DNA of 64,000 bases from JACPVU01 sp964373255 (GTDB lineage: Archaea; Aenigmatarchaeota; Aenigmatarchaeia; GW2011-AR5). The position numbers were made by a program, and so were the translations under genes. Under the pieces are notes generated by a model. That model ran no database searches. It saw nothing but the letters and a program-made list of their open reading frames with translations, and was not told the origin of the DNA. Numbering within the stretch: the first letter of the stretch is position 1; each line of letters opens with the position of its first letter. The stretch lies in assembly GCA_964373255.1 (NCBI GenBank), contig CAYJTG010000007.1:17336-81335 (forward strand). The letters run 5' to 3'. Below, in pieces: positions 1-8,362 of this stretch.

Positions 1-56
1 CTGTTCTTGCCCTTCAGCGCGATTTCTCCGTAGTGAACGACCGTGTGGGTGAACAT
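1..56 (-). CDS. ThiI-like tRNA sulfurtransferase, N-terminal fragment
   Basis: Only the first 18 codons lie in the window; the gene runs off the left edge. They read MFTHTVVHYGEIALKGKN. The segment YGEIALKGKN is the conserved start of ThiI-type proteins, which thiolate tRNA U8 and carry ferredoxin-like, THUMP and PP-loop domains. The ATG is at 54-56 on the minus strand. With so little sequence a related THUMP protein is also possible. Confidence 0.6.
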   Translation of the reverse strand, partial: MFTHTVVHYGEIALKGKN

Positions 57-135
57 GAAAGTAAATTAGAATGAAAGGGTTAAAAGATGAAATTTTTCAA
101 TATATTTATAAAGAAGAGATTAAATCATATGCTAC

Positions 136-720
136 ATGACAAGCAAAGATTACAAAACTGTTGACGAAAGACAGAGCTACGTGCAAAAAAGTGGTGAAGA
201 ATGGGAAAACAAAGTAATGAACTTTGTGAATCAACAACTCAAAAAGTTAGGCTCTGATTTAACAGTTATAAAAGGCAGAAATGTTAAGAAAAGTTCGCGA
301 TTATGGGATAAACTTTCAATACACGTTGGGAAAGAAGAGCCATCACAAAAAATCTGGGGTGACATAGATTTGATAGTCATCGATAAACAAGAAAATCCTG
401 TCGCAGTAATAAGCTGTAAAACAAGTTTGCATGGCAGATTTTCCGAAACTCTTTTTTACGCAGTTGTTTTGAAAGCTATAATAAAAGAACTGAAAGTTAT
501 TTTTGCCACGCCCGATAAAGGAAGACAGCAAAAAGGGAGCGAGTGGCAATCTGAATGGGGAAGCAAGGATAAGCCAACAAAAGATAGGCTACTGGGAAGT
601 CATTATTTGGATGGGGTTTACATTTTAAATCCAAAAACAAAGTTGGGTGGAATGATTAAACATTTGGAGGAATTGCCAAAAGACCTCATTAAATGGCACA
701 AATCAATGAAGAACAGATAA
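136..720 (+). CDS. Type II restriction endonuclease (PD-(D/E)XK fold)
   Basis: 194 aa. A nuclease core is visible: GDIDLIVID (D76, D78) followed by AVISCKTS (K95), with RFSE shortly after. This fits a PD-(D/E)XK enzyme in which the usual acid before the Lys is Ser and an acid lies downstream, an arrangement known from CCGG-cutting families such as Cfr10I/NgoMIV; BsaWI-like proteins are my closest recollection. It is convergent with the methylase at 703-1497 and overlaps it by 18 bp, so the two form a restriction-modification locus. The gene is AT-rich relative to its neighbours, which suits horizontal transfer. The recognition site is not deducible. Confidence 0.7.
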   Translation: MTSKDYKTVDERQSYVQKSGEEWENKVMNFVNQQLKKLGSDLTVIKGRNVKKSSRLWDKLSIHVGKEEPSQKIWGDIDLIVIDKQENPVAVISCKTSLHGRFSETLFYAVVLKAIIKELKVIFATPDKGRQQKGSEWQSEWGSKDKPTKDRLLGSHYLDGVYILNPKTKLGGMIKHLEELPKDLIKWHKSMKNR

Positions 721-1497
721 TTTTTTAATGGAAGACAATTTTACTTGGGAAGATTCTCCTTTGGCTTTGGCTAATCTGCTTTCAGCGGTTTTACAATATT
801 CTTGAGAAATGTCAATATGAATGAAATTTCTACCTGTCTTTTGTGCGACAACTGCAACAGTGCCTGTACCGCCAAACATATCTAAAACTATATTTCCTCT
901 GTAAGAATAGAATTTCATAAGGCGATAGATTAACTCCTCTGGAAATGGAGCGGGGTGGCCGTTTCTCTGTGTTTCTGGCGGAATATACCACATACCATCA
1001 GAGAATTTCATAAATTCTTCTTTTGTAATATCAGCATTTTTATCAAAGCCATCTAACCTATCGCCATTTTTTGAGAATATCAAAATGTATTCCCACGATG
1101 GGACAATATGTGGATTTGCAGGGCTCTTGAAACTTCCCCAAGCGGTTCTTTTTAACATTGTTTGTTTGTACCAAATAATTTCTGTTCTAAATTTCATTCC
1201 AATTTTTCTCATCTGATTTGTAAAGTCGTGGTGTATTGGAACAAAATCTTTAATTCCTGTTGGGGCTATGTTCAAAGCGAATCTGCCACCCGTTACTAAT
1301 ACTCTCTGGGTTTCTATCCAAACTTTCTCTAACCAATCAAGATATTCCTTATAATCCATCTTGTCATTATGATTATCATAATCTTTTCCAACATTGTAAG
1401 GCGGAGAGGTTATAGCTAAATGCACAGAATTGTCTGGCATTTTTTTCAGTGTTTCTAAAACATCTCCACAGACAATTTTATTAATAAAGGGGTTCAT
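703..1497 (-). CDS. DNA (cytosine-N4 or adenine-N6) methyltransferase of the R-M locus
   Basis: 264 aa. The catalytic motif TSPPY is at residues 30-34 and the SAM-binding motif DMFGGTGT at 206-213. This permuted order (motif IV before motif I) is that of beta-class amino-methyltransferases; an SPPY motif favours N4-cytosine. Its ATG overlaps the stop of the RHH gene (ATGA), implying translational coupling, and its 3' end overlaps the convergent endonuclease gene. It presumably protects host DNA from the nuclease at 136-720. Confidence 0.9.
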   Translation of the reverse strand: MNPFINKIVCGDVLETLKKMPDNSVHLAITSPPYNVGKDYDNHNDKMDYKEYLDWLEKVWIETQRVLVTGGRFALNIAPTGIKDFVPIHHDFTNQMRKIGMKFRTEIIWYKQTMLKRTAWGSFKSPANPHIVPSWEYILIFSKNGDRLDGFDKNADITKEEFMKFSDGMWYIPPETQRNGHPAPFPEELIYRLMKFYSYRGNIVLDMFGGTGTVAVVAQKTGRNFIHIDISQEYCKTAESRLAKAKGESSQVKLSSIKKLSVLH

Positions 1498-1652
1498 TTT
1501 TTAACACCACGATTATTTACTTCTTTCAATTTTTTGTATATGGCATTGTTTATAAAAGCTGTTACAGTCGGGCTCTCATATTTATTGCCGTTCTTTTTAA
1601 TCCAATCTTTTATTTCTTTCAAAAGACTATCATCAATTCTTACTGTAGCCAT
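1494..1652 (-). CDS. Small ribbon-helix-helix protein, putative R-M controller
   Basis: 52 aa, starting MATVRIDDSLLKEIKDWI, a typical RHH beta strand (TVRID) followed by a helix. It ends in an ATGA overlap with the methyltransferase, so both are on one transcript. RHH dimers bind operator DNA; most known R-M controller proteins are HTH, so an RHH regulator of methylase expression is an inference from position. Upstream AT-rich DNA (about 1680-1710) probably holds the promoter. Confidence 0.7.
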   Translation of the reverse strand: MATVRIDDSLLKEIKDWIKKNGNKYESPTVTAFINNAIYKKLKEVNNRGVKK

Positions 1653-1710
1653 TTTTCAATCTCCTATACGACTTTTGTGATTATTATAATACAATTAATC
1701 ACATATCTAT

Positions 1711-2844
1711 TTAAATCTTCCATTTGGATGCTTCTCTTAAGACAGTGCTCTGCCTGATGTATCTTTCCGGCCTTAGGACAAGCCTCGCATAAATATGGCT
1801 CAATGCAGAACTCATGTCCTCAAACTTCTTCGCCTTGCTTTTTAGCGCAGCCCTTACATGCTGGCGGACGAGCCACACGCCCAAAGGCACATAGCCGCGA
1901 TAGCTTTCCCTGAATACAAGCACGCCTGCCTGTTTTTTCATGCTCCTTAATTTCTCGGCAGCCGCCAGCCTTGCCGAGTAGTAGCAGCCGCCCATGCCCG
2001 CATAGGTTTTGCGGCCTTCGTACGGTTCGCAATCGGCAAAGAGCATTTCTTCATTTCCGAAAACATGGACAAACGCCTCGAGAAATTCGTATTTCCATTG
2101 AGAAGGGAAAAAAAGTATCATGAATCTGTTGTTCATCCCATAGAATTCATAGGCATAATATCCGTCGATTATTGGATTATTTTTTACTTCTTCTATCAGG
2201 TGTTTGCCAAGCATGTCATCCACAGCCGTTATCGACCATCTTGTCGGCACGAGCTTCCTGTTCTTTTCCACGCCAAAGGCCCCTGTGCTGAAGGCCTTCT
2301 GGATTGAGGAAACAAGCAGGCCTTTTTCGTACAGCGTGATGACAGCATTTTTAGAGAGCAGATCCGTGTCATAATACGCCTTTTCAAAGTGACGCTCCAT
2401 CCTGATGTTGCCGGTCTTCACCTCTCTGATGGGCGCGCTCGGGCCATATGGCTGGATTTCTTCGTTGATAAACGTGCCCGTTGGTATCTTTGTGAATTGC
2501 GTCTCGACGTCGACAGAATGCCTTGCCAACGCGACCTCCTGCATATTTTCAACAAAGCTGTTTTTCTCCTTGACGTTGACGGCATATTTTCCCCTTACCA
2601 GCTGAATGCGGAAAGAAAGGATGTCTTCTGCTTTTTTATCGTGCCAGTCTTCAGGACGATCCATAATTGATATATCGCCCTCTTCGACAGCCATCATCGG
2701 CCCTATGTTTACCTTTGGATAGCCATGCCTGCCGACAAAGACAGACGGCGGCGTTAATCCTTCCATATGCTGCGACAGCACGACGGATTTCAGAGGGATT
2801 CTGCTATACAAGCGATTCAAGTAAGAAGCTTTTCCGCGGATCAT
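1711..2844 (-). CDS. nreA: NreA-type archaeal DNA repair protein
   Basis: 377 aa, full length for the family. The N-terminal block FVGRHGYPKVNIGP and the later block PTRWSITAVDD match the conserved segments of Nre (DUF650/DUF651) proteins. Archaeal NreA works with PCNA in repair of DNA damage such as mitomycin lesions. The C-terminus (QSTVLREASKWKI) lies where a PCNA-interacting peptide is expected but is not a clean PIP box. It reads as a single gene upstream of palindrome A1. Confidence 0.85.
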   Translation of the reverse strand: MIRGKASYLNRLYSRIPLKSVVLSQHMEGLTPPSVFVGRHGYPKVNIGPMMAVEEGDISIMDRPEDWHDKKAEDILSFRIQLVRGKYAVNVKEKNSFVENMQEVALARHSVDVETQFTKIPTGTFINEEIQPYGPSAPIREVKTGNIRMERHFEKAYYDTDLLSKNAVITLYEKGLLVSSIQKAFSTGAFGVEKNRKLVPTRWSITAVDDMLGKHLIEEVKNNPIIDGYYAYEFYGMNNRFMILFFPSQWKYEFLEAFVHVFGNEEMLFADCEPYEGRKTYAGMGGCYYSARLAAAEKLRSMKKQAGVLVFRESYRGYVPLGVWLVRQHVRAALKSKAKKFEDMSSALSHIYARLVLRPERYIRQSTVLREASKWKI

Positions 2845-2918
2845 ACTAATTAATTAACAGCAAAAATAGAAATAGATGACGCGATTTTTTGATATACAAG
2901 ATATTGTAGGGCTTCTAC

Positions 2919-3009
2919 AGTATCTCCGAAAGTTGGATTACTGCCTGTTGGCAGTAATCCTCTACCGAGGTATACGCCAAGAGGCGTATACCTCACTTTC
3001 GGAGATACT
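2919..3009. repeat. Palindromic element family A, copy 1
   Basis: 91 bp. A 15-bp outer stem (AGTATCTCCGAAAGT and its complement) encloses two hairpins: one with arm GGATTACTGCC (2935-2960) and one with arm GAGGTATACGCC (2967-2994), joined by TCTACC. The reverse complement is identical to the copies at 56601 and 61468. It lies just downstream of the mazF-like stop (3013) and upstream of nreA. No clear target duplication flanks this copy. Confidence 0.9.
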
Positions 3010-3012
3010 ATT

Positions 3013-3366
3013 CTAATTACTAGATCGCTTTATCAGTTTTTTAATTTCTTCGGTCAACATATCAAACGTCTTGTTATTAACTTGTGCAAAGGATTTTGGA
3101 ATAAGCTGCTTTTCAATGTGCACGATTTTATCTGCGCGAATCCTGCTTTTCACAGGCAATCTACCCGTTGTTATATTTGATTCGTCTATCAGTATTGTAT
3201 AATCCTTTTCCTCTAATTTGGATGTAATAGCGCAAGCGACTACGTCAGGACTCTTTTTATTATATTTATTATTTGAAATGACTACAGCGGGCCTAAATTT
3301 CCACTCTTTCATATCAGAATATGGAAACCTGACCCATACAATATCCTGCTGCCTTATTTCATCCAT
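3013..3366 (-). CDS. mazF: MazF/PemK-type mRNA interferase toxin
   Basis: 117 aa. The N-terminus QQDIVWVRFPYSD followed by RPAVVISNNKYN is the MazF/PemK signature; the family cleaves single-stranded RNA at short motifs. It overlaps the upstream AbrB-type antitoxin by 8 bp, the standard antitoxin-toxin order on the minus strand. Confidence 0.85.
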   Translation of the reverse strand: MDEIRQQDIVWVRFPYSDMKEWKFRPAVVISNNKYNKKSPDVVACAITSKLEEKDYTILIDESNITTGRLPVKSRIRADKIVHIEKQLIPKSFAQVNNKTFDMLTEEIKKLIKRSSN

Positions 3367-3652
3367 TCAAATCATCTTTGGCGAATTTGTCCCATATTTC
3401 GTCTTCCTTGTTCCATGCGCGTTTCAAGGCTTCTGCCCCTATCGCTTTCCAGAATAAATCTTCGTCAAGTACGTCAAGCACTTCGGATTCCCTTTTAATA
3501 ACAATTTCTCCGCCCTTCTCTATTATGACTAATGTCGTTTCATTTTCTATACCCATATCTTTTCGGATATCCTCTGGTATCACTATCTGACCGCGTTCGT
3601 TTACTGTAACCGTTCTGATTTTGTCAGATTTCTTATTAATCATACTAATCAT
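3359..3652 (-). CDS. AbrB/SpoVT-domain antitoxin
   Basis: 97 aa. The swapped-hairpin AbrB motif TVNERGQIVIPEDIRKDMGI occupies residues 15-34. The rest (EDLFWKAIGAEALKRAW) is the likely toxin-wrapping tail. It precedes and overlaps mazF, so the pair is a toxin-antitoxin operon, probably self-repressed at the AT-rich region just upstream (3653-3680). The start could also be Met4. Confidence 0.8.
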   Translation of the reverse strand: MISMINKKSDKIRTVTVNERGQIVIPEDIRKDMGIENETTLVIIEKGGEIVIKRESEVLDVLDEDLFWKAIGAEALKRAWNKEDEIWDKFAKDDLNG

Positions 3653-3835
3653 ATTATTCTGATTACTATTAAAAGATTTCTATGATCGTGTATAATCAGG
3701 GCAATCTTCTGAAAGCACGAGTTCAAAAATAAATCATCAAATAAAGGATTTCATTTTTCATGCAGCGCAGGAAGCCAAAGGCTTAAATATGCCGCAATCA
3801 AAGCTAATGAAATCAGATATTTGTGAGGTGAGATT

Positions 3836-4006
3836 ATGGGACGAGTAGTCGAGTCAAACGTGAAGCAGCAGATAAAGGCTGCTGAGATGAACTGCGCGGG
3901 CGACTTTTGCGATGCGCTCGACAAGAAGGTGGAACAAGTAATAACAGAGGCAATAGCGCGCGCAAAAACCAACGACCGCAAAACAGTAAGGGCAGGCGAT
4001 CTGTAA
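3836..4006 (+). CDS. Small histone-fold protein (DUF1931-like)
   Basis: 56 aa. Residues 9-30 (VKQQIKAAEMNCAGDFCDALDK) and the end (NDRKTVRAGDL) match the short archaeal histone-like proteins with pattern SGDFYDALDKKVE...NGRKTVKARDL. The family folds as a histone and binds DNA. Two Cys (C20, C25) replace usual residues. A TATA-like CTTAAATAT lies at 3782-3790, about 46 bp before the ATG. Confidence 0.75.
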   Translation: MGRVVESNVKQQIKAAEMNCAGDFCDALDKKVEQVITEAIARAKTNDRKTVRAGDL

Positions 4007-4009
4007 GAA

Positions 4010-4453
4010 TCAGGACGCCTTTCTTTCATGAAGTTTTTTTTCAACTTTTTCTATTAATTCTTTTTCATACTTGAATTTATCACCTGTCAAAATAACATCG
4101 TCAAATAGGTTCCGGAGGCAACTTATTATTCCTGATTTCTGACTGTCAACAATACAGATAGTTTGGGTCTCCATTAATTTGTCATGAAACTGGTGCATGA
4201 CACCAAAAGAGCTGTAAGAATCTGCGCTTTCTGGGGCTTTTGTCACACGTTTTTTCTTTTTTCCATCTTTCCCGTACTCTCTTATTACGAGCAGGTCATA
4301 CTTATCACTGCATAGCTCATTAACAAATTCCTTGATAGAACTTGATAGGCTGACATCATAACCGCGCTCTTTGAGCGTATTATCTATATAGAGTATGCTA
4401 TCTACATCCGTGCTGAAAACCAATATTTTTGCCCTTCTGGAATATGACATCAA
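4010..4453 (-). CDS. Receiver-like (pseudo-REC) protein
   Basis: 147 aa. The beta-alpha pattern AKILVFSTDVDSILYIDNTL ... YDLLVIREYGKDGK resembles a response-regulator receiver domain, but the strand-3 position that normally holds the phospho-acceptor Asp is Arg (VIRE), and a Lys-rich insert follows. No output domain is present. Three similar proteins lie inside the ribosomal operon (38708, 48252, 48650). Role unknown; a phosphorylation-independent protein partner is possible. Confidence 0.55.
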   Translation of the reverse strand: MMSYSRRAKILVFSTDVDSILYIDNTLKERGYDVSLSSSIKEFVNELCSDKYDLLVIREYGKDGKKKKRVTKAPESADSYSSFGVMHQFHDKLMETQTICIVDSQKSGIISCLRNLFDDVILTGDKFKYEKELIEKVEKKLHERKAS

Positions 4454-4524
4454 GTATCAGTAAAACGATAAAATTAATAAAATCTAGAAATAACATGCCC
4501 AAAATTCTTACTGGATATTTTGCC

Positions 4525-4683
4525 TTATTTTCCTGCCAGTTTTCGCGATTTTACAAATGCCCAGATCTTCTTTGTCATTTCGCTTGGCGCAAGATCATTC
4601 TTTCCAAAGACCTGTTCCACTGTTTCTGTGCGTCCCTTGAAGTTTATCTTGTATCCACCAAATGCCGCCTTTTTTGCTGCCAC
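4525..4683 (-). CDS. Small conserved archaeal protein, GTG start
   Basis: 52 aa, beginning VAAKKAAFGGYKINFKGR and continuing TVEQVFGKNDLAPSEMTKK. A GTG start is chosen because GAGGAG sits about 9 nt upstream; a TTG at 4692 is too close to that site. The compact basic protein resembles small archaeal chromosomal or SWIB-like hypotheticals, but I cannot name the family. It is flanked by the pseudo-REC gene and SepF, all leftward. Confidence 0.6.
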   Translation of the reverse strand: MAAKKAAFGGYKINFKGRTETVEQVFGKNDLAPSEMTKKIWAFVKSRKLAGK

Positions 4684-4810
4684 TAAAATCAACTCCTCTT
4701 TTCTTCATTCACACCCTAATTCTTATTATGTTCTTATTATGTAATTAATTCGAATCTGATTTAAAGGTTTTTACGAGGTAAAAATAGCCCTTGAGAAGTG
4801 ACAATTATTT

Positions 4811-5158
4811 CTAAACCGTCTCGCCGCGGTGTATCTTTGCTGTCGACGGCGTGACAATGATCCATTCCTCTCCAACACCCGCGATGTCGCCGTTGAACAT
4901 GGAACACGACGTGCGTATCTTTGATATGGAATGTTTCAGTTCGTCCAGGTTCTGCTCTTTCAGCTCTTTTATGCGCGCGATCACGATGTTCCCGCTCCTG
5001 ACCTTCTTTATTATGCGGTCTGCGTCAGAGAGCATCTGCAACTTGTCGACAACAACCGTCGCCGAAGAAACAGGCTCTTCCGAAGCAGGCAGCTCTGCAA
5101 GCTCTTCCATCTGAGGCTGCTCCTCTTTCTTTTTGAAAAGGTTTCCGAATATTGACAT
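4811..5158 (-). CDS. sepF: SepF-like cell division protein
   Basis: 115 aa from Met at 5158 (MSIFGNLFKKKEE), a start preferred over longer upstream reading because it gives the amphipathic membrane-binding N-terminus typical of SepF. A flexible acidic linker is followed by the SepF core (VRSGNIVIARIKELKEQNLDEL ... DIAGVGEEWIIVTPS). In archaea SepF anchors FtsZ to the membrane. No ftsZ gene is in this window. Confidence 0.85.
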   Translation of the reverse strand: MSIFGNLFKKKEEQPQMEELAELPASEEPVSSATVVVDKLQMLSDADRIIKKVRSGNIVIARIKELKEQNLDELKHSISKIRTSCSMFNGDIAGVGEEWIIVTPSTAKIHRGETV

Positions 5159-5336
5159 GGTATCGCAAAATAATAATTCTTTCAGATACTTAAAGCTTTC
5201 ATATCGTACGTGAGTTAAGTACATCATACGTGTGCAATTACGCCACAATCACAGAAATTACGCTTCAATTACAAAAATCATGCGTTCCTGAAGAGATTAC
5301 AAATAAAAGCTTTCCTCTAGTATTATTGTAACAGCG

Positions 5337-5471
5337 ATGATAACTATGGCGTTCTACAAAGAGCTCATGGACAAGAGGCTGAAGCCAAGGTGCCTCATGT
5401 GCGAGGGCGAGATCGAGCGATCCAACATGGGCGGCATATGCAACACCTGCAAGGACAAGCTGAAGAGGTGA
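5337..5471 (+). CDS. Small zinc-ribbon protein
   Basis: 44 aa, MITMAFYKELMDKRLKPR followed by CLMC and CNTC, two CxxC knuckles that would bind one zinc. The first of two in-frame ATGs (5337, 5346) is used; the second is equally plausible. It converges on the MFS transporter, leaving 5 bp between stop codons. Function unknown. Confidence 0.65.
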   Translation: MITMAFYKELMDKRLKPRCLMCEGEIERSNMGGICNTCKDKLKR

Positions 5472-5476
5472 AATTG

Positions 5477-6946
5477 TCAGCTTCTCTTCATCTTTATCTT
5501 GTACCTGATCTTCCTGAGCTCATTCTTGAATTCTCTTTCTATCTCATAAGGGTATCGGAACGTGTAGTGAATTGCATTGTTTATGCCTTTCACGGGCTCA
5601 ACCGCCATGGCCTGCCAGAAAACGTACTGGACGGGCACGGCTTTGCTGTGTTCGACATCGATCTCCGGTATCTGCGGCACAACGATGAGCGTGGCCACCC
5701 TTATAAGGAACGATATAAGAAATACTATCTGCAGCCCTCCGAATATAAGAAGCGTTTGGCCCTCGTATAAGGTTGCAAGTAATCCGCCGCTCAGCGCACC
5801 CAGAACCACGCCAATGCCTACAAAGAAGTTGTGGTTTGCGACGTACTGCGGCCTTCGCTCGCTCGGCGTTATGTCAATAAGGTAGTTGAAAGCCACCTGG
5901 TCAAAACCAGAAAATATAAAGCCCTCGTATATCATGACCAGTGCTATTGTCAATGGATCAGAAACAAACATCCATATCAATGGCACAAATATTGCAAAAA
6001 ATGACGTGACAATAAATATCTTCCTGCTTCCGTAGCGGTCGTTCAGGCGACCCCAGTATTTGAAGGAAACTATGCGCGCGAATGCCCCAAGAATGGCGAG
6101 CACGCCAAACATGATATAGCTGATATTCAAATCTCTGAGCATGTAGACCGCATAGAATGGGCCTGACACTGCAATCGCGAAGCTCATGACCATGAGATAG
6201 ACGGTGAATATTGCCAGGCCCCTGTTGGCTGCCAGGGAGCTCCTCCAGTATTTCGGGTTTACGGCAAACCTGTGCTTATAGTGATATACACGCTGCATGG
6301 GCGGCTCGTACATCTTGAGGAAATACGGTATCGCTATAGCACTTAGAATTATGTAGATTAGAAATATTGTTGAAAAGCCGTAATAGGTGAGTATGACGCC
6401 TGCAAGAAGAGTCATGATTATTCCGGCGAGGCTTGTCACCATGTTCCGCGAGCCGAAATAGCGGCCACGAATTTTTAGCGGCACGATATCGCCCATCATG
6501 CTGGCCCACGCAGGCGACCTCAGCCCCATTGCAAACGTGAGCAAGGCGACAAGCAGGATCAGCATGAAAACTGCATTCGTGACGCTGAAGAACGCCAGAA
6601 ATGCAACAGGTATCCAGAGTATAACCTTTCCGAAAAGCTGCGAGAACATCCAGATAGCTTTCCGCGAATAGTATTCGGTCAGGATTGCGCCAGGTATCTG
6701 AGACAGCGTGGACGCAAGGTTCTGCACAGCTGTAAGAATGCCGACGTCTGCCGACGTCGCGCGAAGCGAAAGCGCAAAGGGCACGAGGTACGTGCTGTTG
6801 ATATTGCCGGAGGCCGTGTTGAATATTCCTTCCATTGTAGAATAGTGAAGGCTGTCGGCAACTCTTCTGTCCTCGGTCAGTTCTTCTTTGGTCACGGATC
6901 CTTTGATAAGAACCTTTTTGCTGATAGAATCAATCTTGTCGGCCAT
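5477..6946 (-). CDS. Major facilitator superfamily transporter
   Basis: 489 aa from MADKIDSISKK. About 12 hydrophobic segments are visible in two halves, with MFS loop-2/3-like segments such as PLKIRGRYFGSRN between TM4 and TM5 and RLNDRYGSRKI in the second half. The substrate cannot be told. The cytoplasmic N-terminal 40 residues are charged. It stands alone between the zinc-ribbon gene and a family G palindrome. Confidence 0.85.
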   Translation of the reverse strand: MADKIDSISKKVLIKGSVTKEELTEDRRVADSLHYSTMEGIFNTASGNINSTYLVPFALSLRATSADVGILTAVQNLASTLSQIPGAILTEYYSRKAIWMFSQLFGKVILWIPVAFLAFFSVTNAVFMLILLVALLTFAMGLRSPAWASMMGDIVPLKIRGRYFGSRNMVTSLAGIIMTLLAGVILTYYGFSTIFLIYIILSAIAIPYFLKMYEPPMQRVYHYKHRFAVNPKYWRSSLAANRGLAIFTVYLMVMSFAIAVSGPFYAVYMLRDLNISYIMFGVLAILGAFARIVSFKYWGRLNDRYGSRKIFIVTSFFAIFVPLIWMFVSDPLTIALVMIYEGFIFSGFDQVAFNYLIDITPSERRPQYVANHNFFVGIGVVLGALSGGLLATLYEGQTLLIFGGLQIVFLISFLIRVATLIVVPQIPEIDVEHSKAVPVQYVFWQAMAVEPVKGINNAIHYTFRYPYEIEREFKNELRKIRYKIKMKRS

Positions 6947-6993
6947 GAAGAGTATTTGCATTCATTGCAATAATAAAGATTTCTGTGAAATGA

Positions 6994-7029
6994 AATCCCC
7001 TTTATAGCCACCGACTTGAGGATTTCTTA
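6994..7029. repeat. Palindromic repeat family G, reduced copy
   Basis: An outer stem GAAATCC...GGATTTC surrounds a TTTATAGCC stretch and a stub of the inner hairpin (ACCGACTT). Longer copies at 20453 and 20573 keep the whole inner hairpin. The sequence style recalls IS200/IS605 ends, but that is only a resemblance. Confidence 0.55.
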
Positions 7030-7086
7030 TTGTTTCAGTCAAGCATTAAAAGATTTGATGCTAATCTAATTTTGGAAGTGGTAAAT

Positions 7087-7602
7087 ATGGACGCGAACCT
7101 GATCGTCACCTACGATCCTACGCACGCGGGCAAGGCACAGGAAGAAATAAAGGATCTTCTTGAGCAGTTTGGCGGCGCGCAGTTCATGGAGAGCGGCTTT
7201 GAAGGCATTTGTTTACTGCACACAAAGCAGGACTCAAAAAAAATAGTGAGAGCCCTGACGGATACGTGCAGGGAAGAGCCCTACAAGTTCAAGTACACCT
7301 CACGCTGGATCCCGATAGAAGCGTGGTGCAAGTCGACAATGGAAGAAATGACAAAAGCCATAAAAAAGGTCGACGAAAGGATGAAAAACGACCAGTCATG
7401 GAAAATCGACATAGGAAAGCGCGGCTACGAAGGCGACACCATGGATTTGGTCGTGAAGCTGACAGAGCATATAGACAAGCCAAAAGTAGACCTGAAAAAT
7501 CCTGACAAGATCGTGAAGGTGGAGATCGTTGGCGACAAAGCCGGCGTATCGCTGATCGACGCGGGTGAATACCTGAATGTCGCCAGGATGAAAACAGCCT
7601 AA
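7087..7602 (+). CDS. THUMP-domain RNA-binding protein (TAN1-like)
   Basis: 171 aa from the ATG at 7087. The fold pattern (LIVTYDPTHAGKAQEEIKDLL ... GICLLHT ... YKFKYTSRWIPIEAWCKST ... WKIDIGKRGY ... KVEIVGDKAGVSLI) is that of the THUMP domain. Stand-alone TAN1-type proteins assist acetylation of tRNA C12. Two TATA-like stretches lie upstream of 7087. Confidence 0.75.
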   Translation: MDANLIVTYDPTHAGKAQEEIKDLLEQFGGAQFMESGFEGICLLHTKQDSKKIVRALTDTCREEPYKFKYTSRWIPIEAWCKSTMEEMTKAIKKVDERMKNDQSWKIDIGKRGYEGDTMDLVVKLTEHIDKPKVDLKNPDKIVKVEIVGDKAGVSLIDAGEYLNVARMKTA

Positions 7603-7643
7603 GAAAGAAAAACAGTGCGCAAAAAACATACGAATTATAATAT

Positions 7644-8291
7644 CTATTTTTCCTTAGTCAATATTCTTTTTGTTATTTTGAAGTGCATCTTTGCTATCAT
7701 CGTGAGTATTTCTTCTCCGTGGCGCTCGATCATGATCTTTGCCGCGTCTTCGACGTGTGTGGCGCCTTTCGGAAGCTTGTAGTCTACTTCTAACGAGAGT
7801 TTCTTGAGCGTCTTGAGAAACTCGGCCCTTGCAAGTATCGAGGCAGCCGCAACTGCAATATCGCTCTCAGCCCGGATCATCTGTATTATTTTGGCTTTCT
7901 TGCCGTTTTCCATAAGCGCGTCCTTCAGGAATCGCTCTTCGCCAAACTTGTCTGTGATAACATAGTCGCAATGGTTTTTTCCAAGAAGGTTTTCGATGAC
8001 CCGCGCGTGCCCCCACGCGAGAAGCTTGTTGAGCCCTTTTGGGCCGAATTTTTTGTATAGCTGGTTGTATTTTTCAGGCGAAATTTTTACAACATCATAC
8101 TTGCAGATTTTCTTTATCTGTGTAGCCAGTTTTAACGCAGAAAAATCGAGGAGCTTTTTTGAGTCCTTCACGCCCAAAGCGCGCAGCTTTTTTTCTGTCT
8201 CATCGTCAACGAGCACGCCTGCTATAACCAGGTACCCGAAATAGTCGCCCTTTCCGGACTCGTCGACACCGATATGGGTCTTAGATATCAT
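7644..8291 (-). CDS. rnhC: RNase HIII-type ribonuclease H lacking the N-terminal domain
   Basis: 215 aa. The catalytic start GVDESGKGDYFG (residues 8-19; D10, E11) is the RNase HIII signature; RNase HII reads DEAGRGP here. Further acids are D114 (VITDKFGEE) and D144 (RAESDIAVAAASILAR). It should cleave RNA in RNA/DNA hybrids. Bacterial RNase HIII is about 300 aa because of an N-terminal TBP-like substrate-binding domain, which is absent here: the catalytic motif begins at residue 8. Confidence 0.8.
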   Translation of the reverse strand: MISKTHIGVDESGKGDYFGYLVIAGVLVDDETEKKLRALGVKDSKKLLDFSALKLATQIKKICKYDVVKISPEKYNQLYKKFGPKGLNKLLAWGHARVIENLLGKNHCDYVITDKFGEERFLKDALMENGKKAKIIQMIRAESDIAVAAASILARAEFLKTLKKLSLEVDYKLPKGATHVEDAAKIMIERHGEEILTMIAKMHFKITKRILTKEK

Positions 8292-8362
8292 TAATAATAA
8301 GTGTGGGTAAAATAATTATAAATAGCAAGAAAATTGATACTGTCAACTTAAGGGTGGTTAAC

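Noticed and set aside
2919..3009. Repeated palindromes as a CRISPR array
   Set aside because: Copies are dispersed tens of kilobases apart in both orientations, with no regular spacers or leader.
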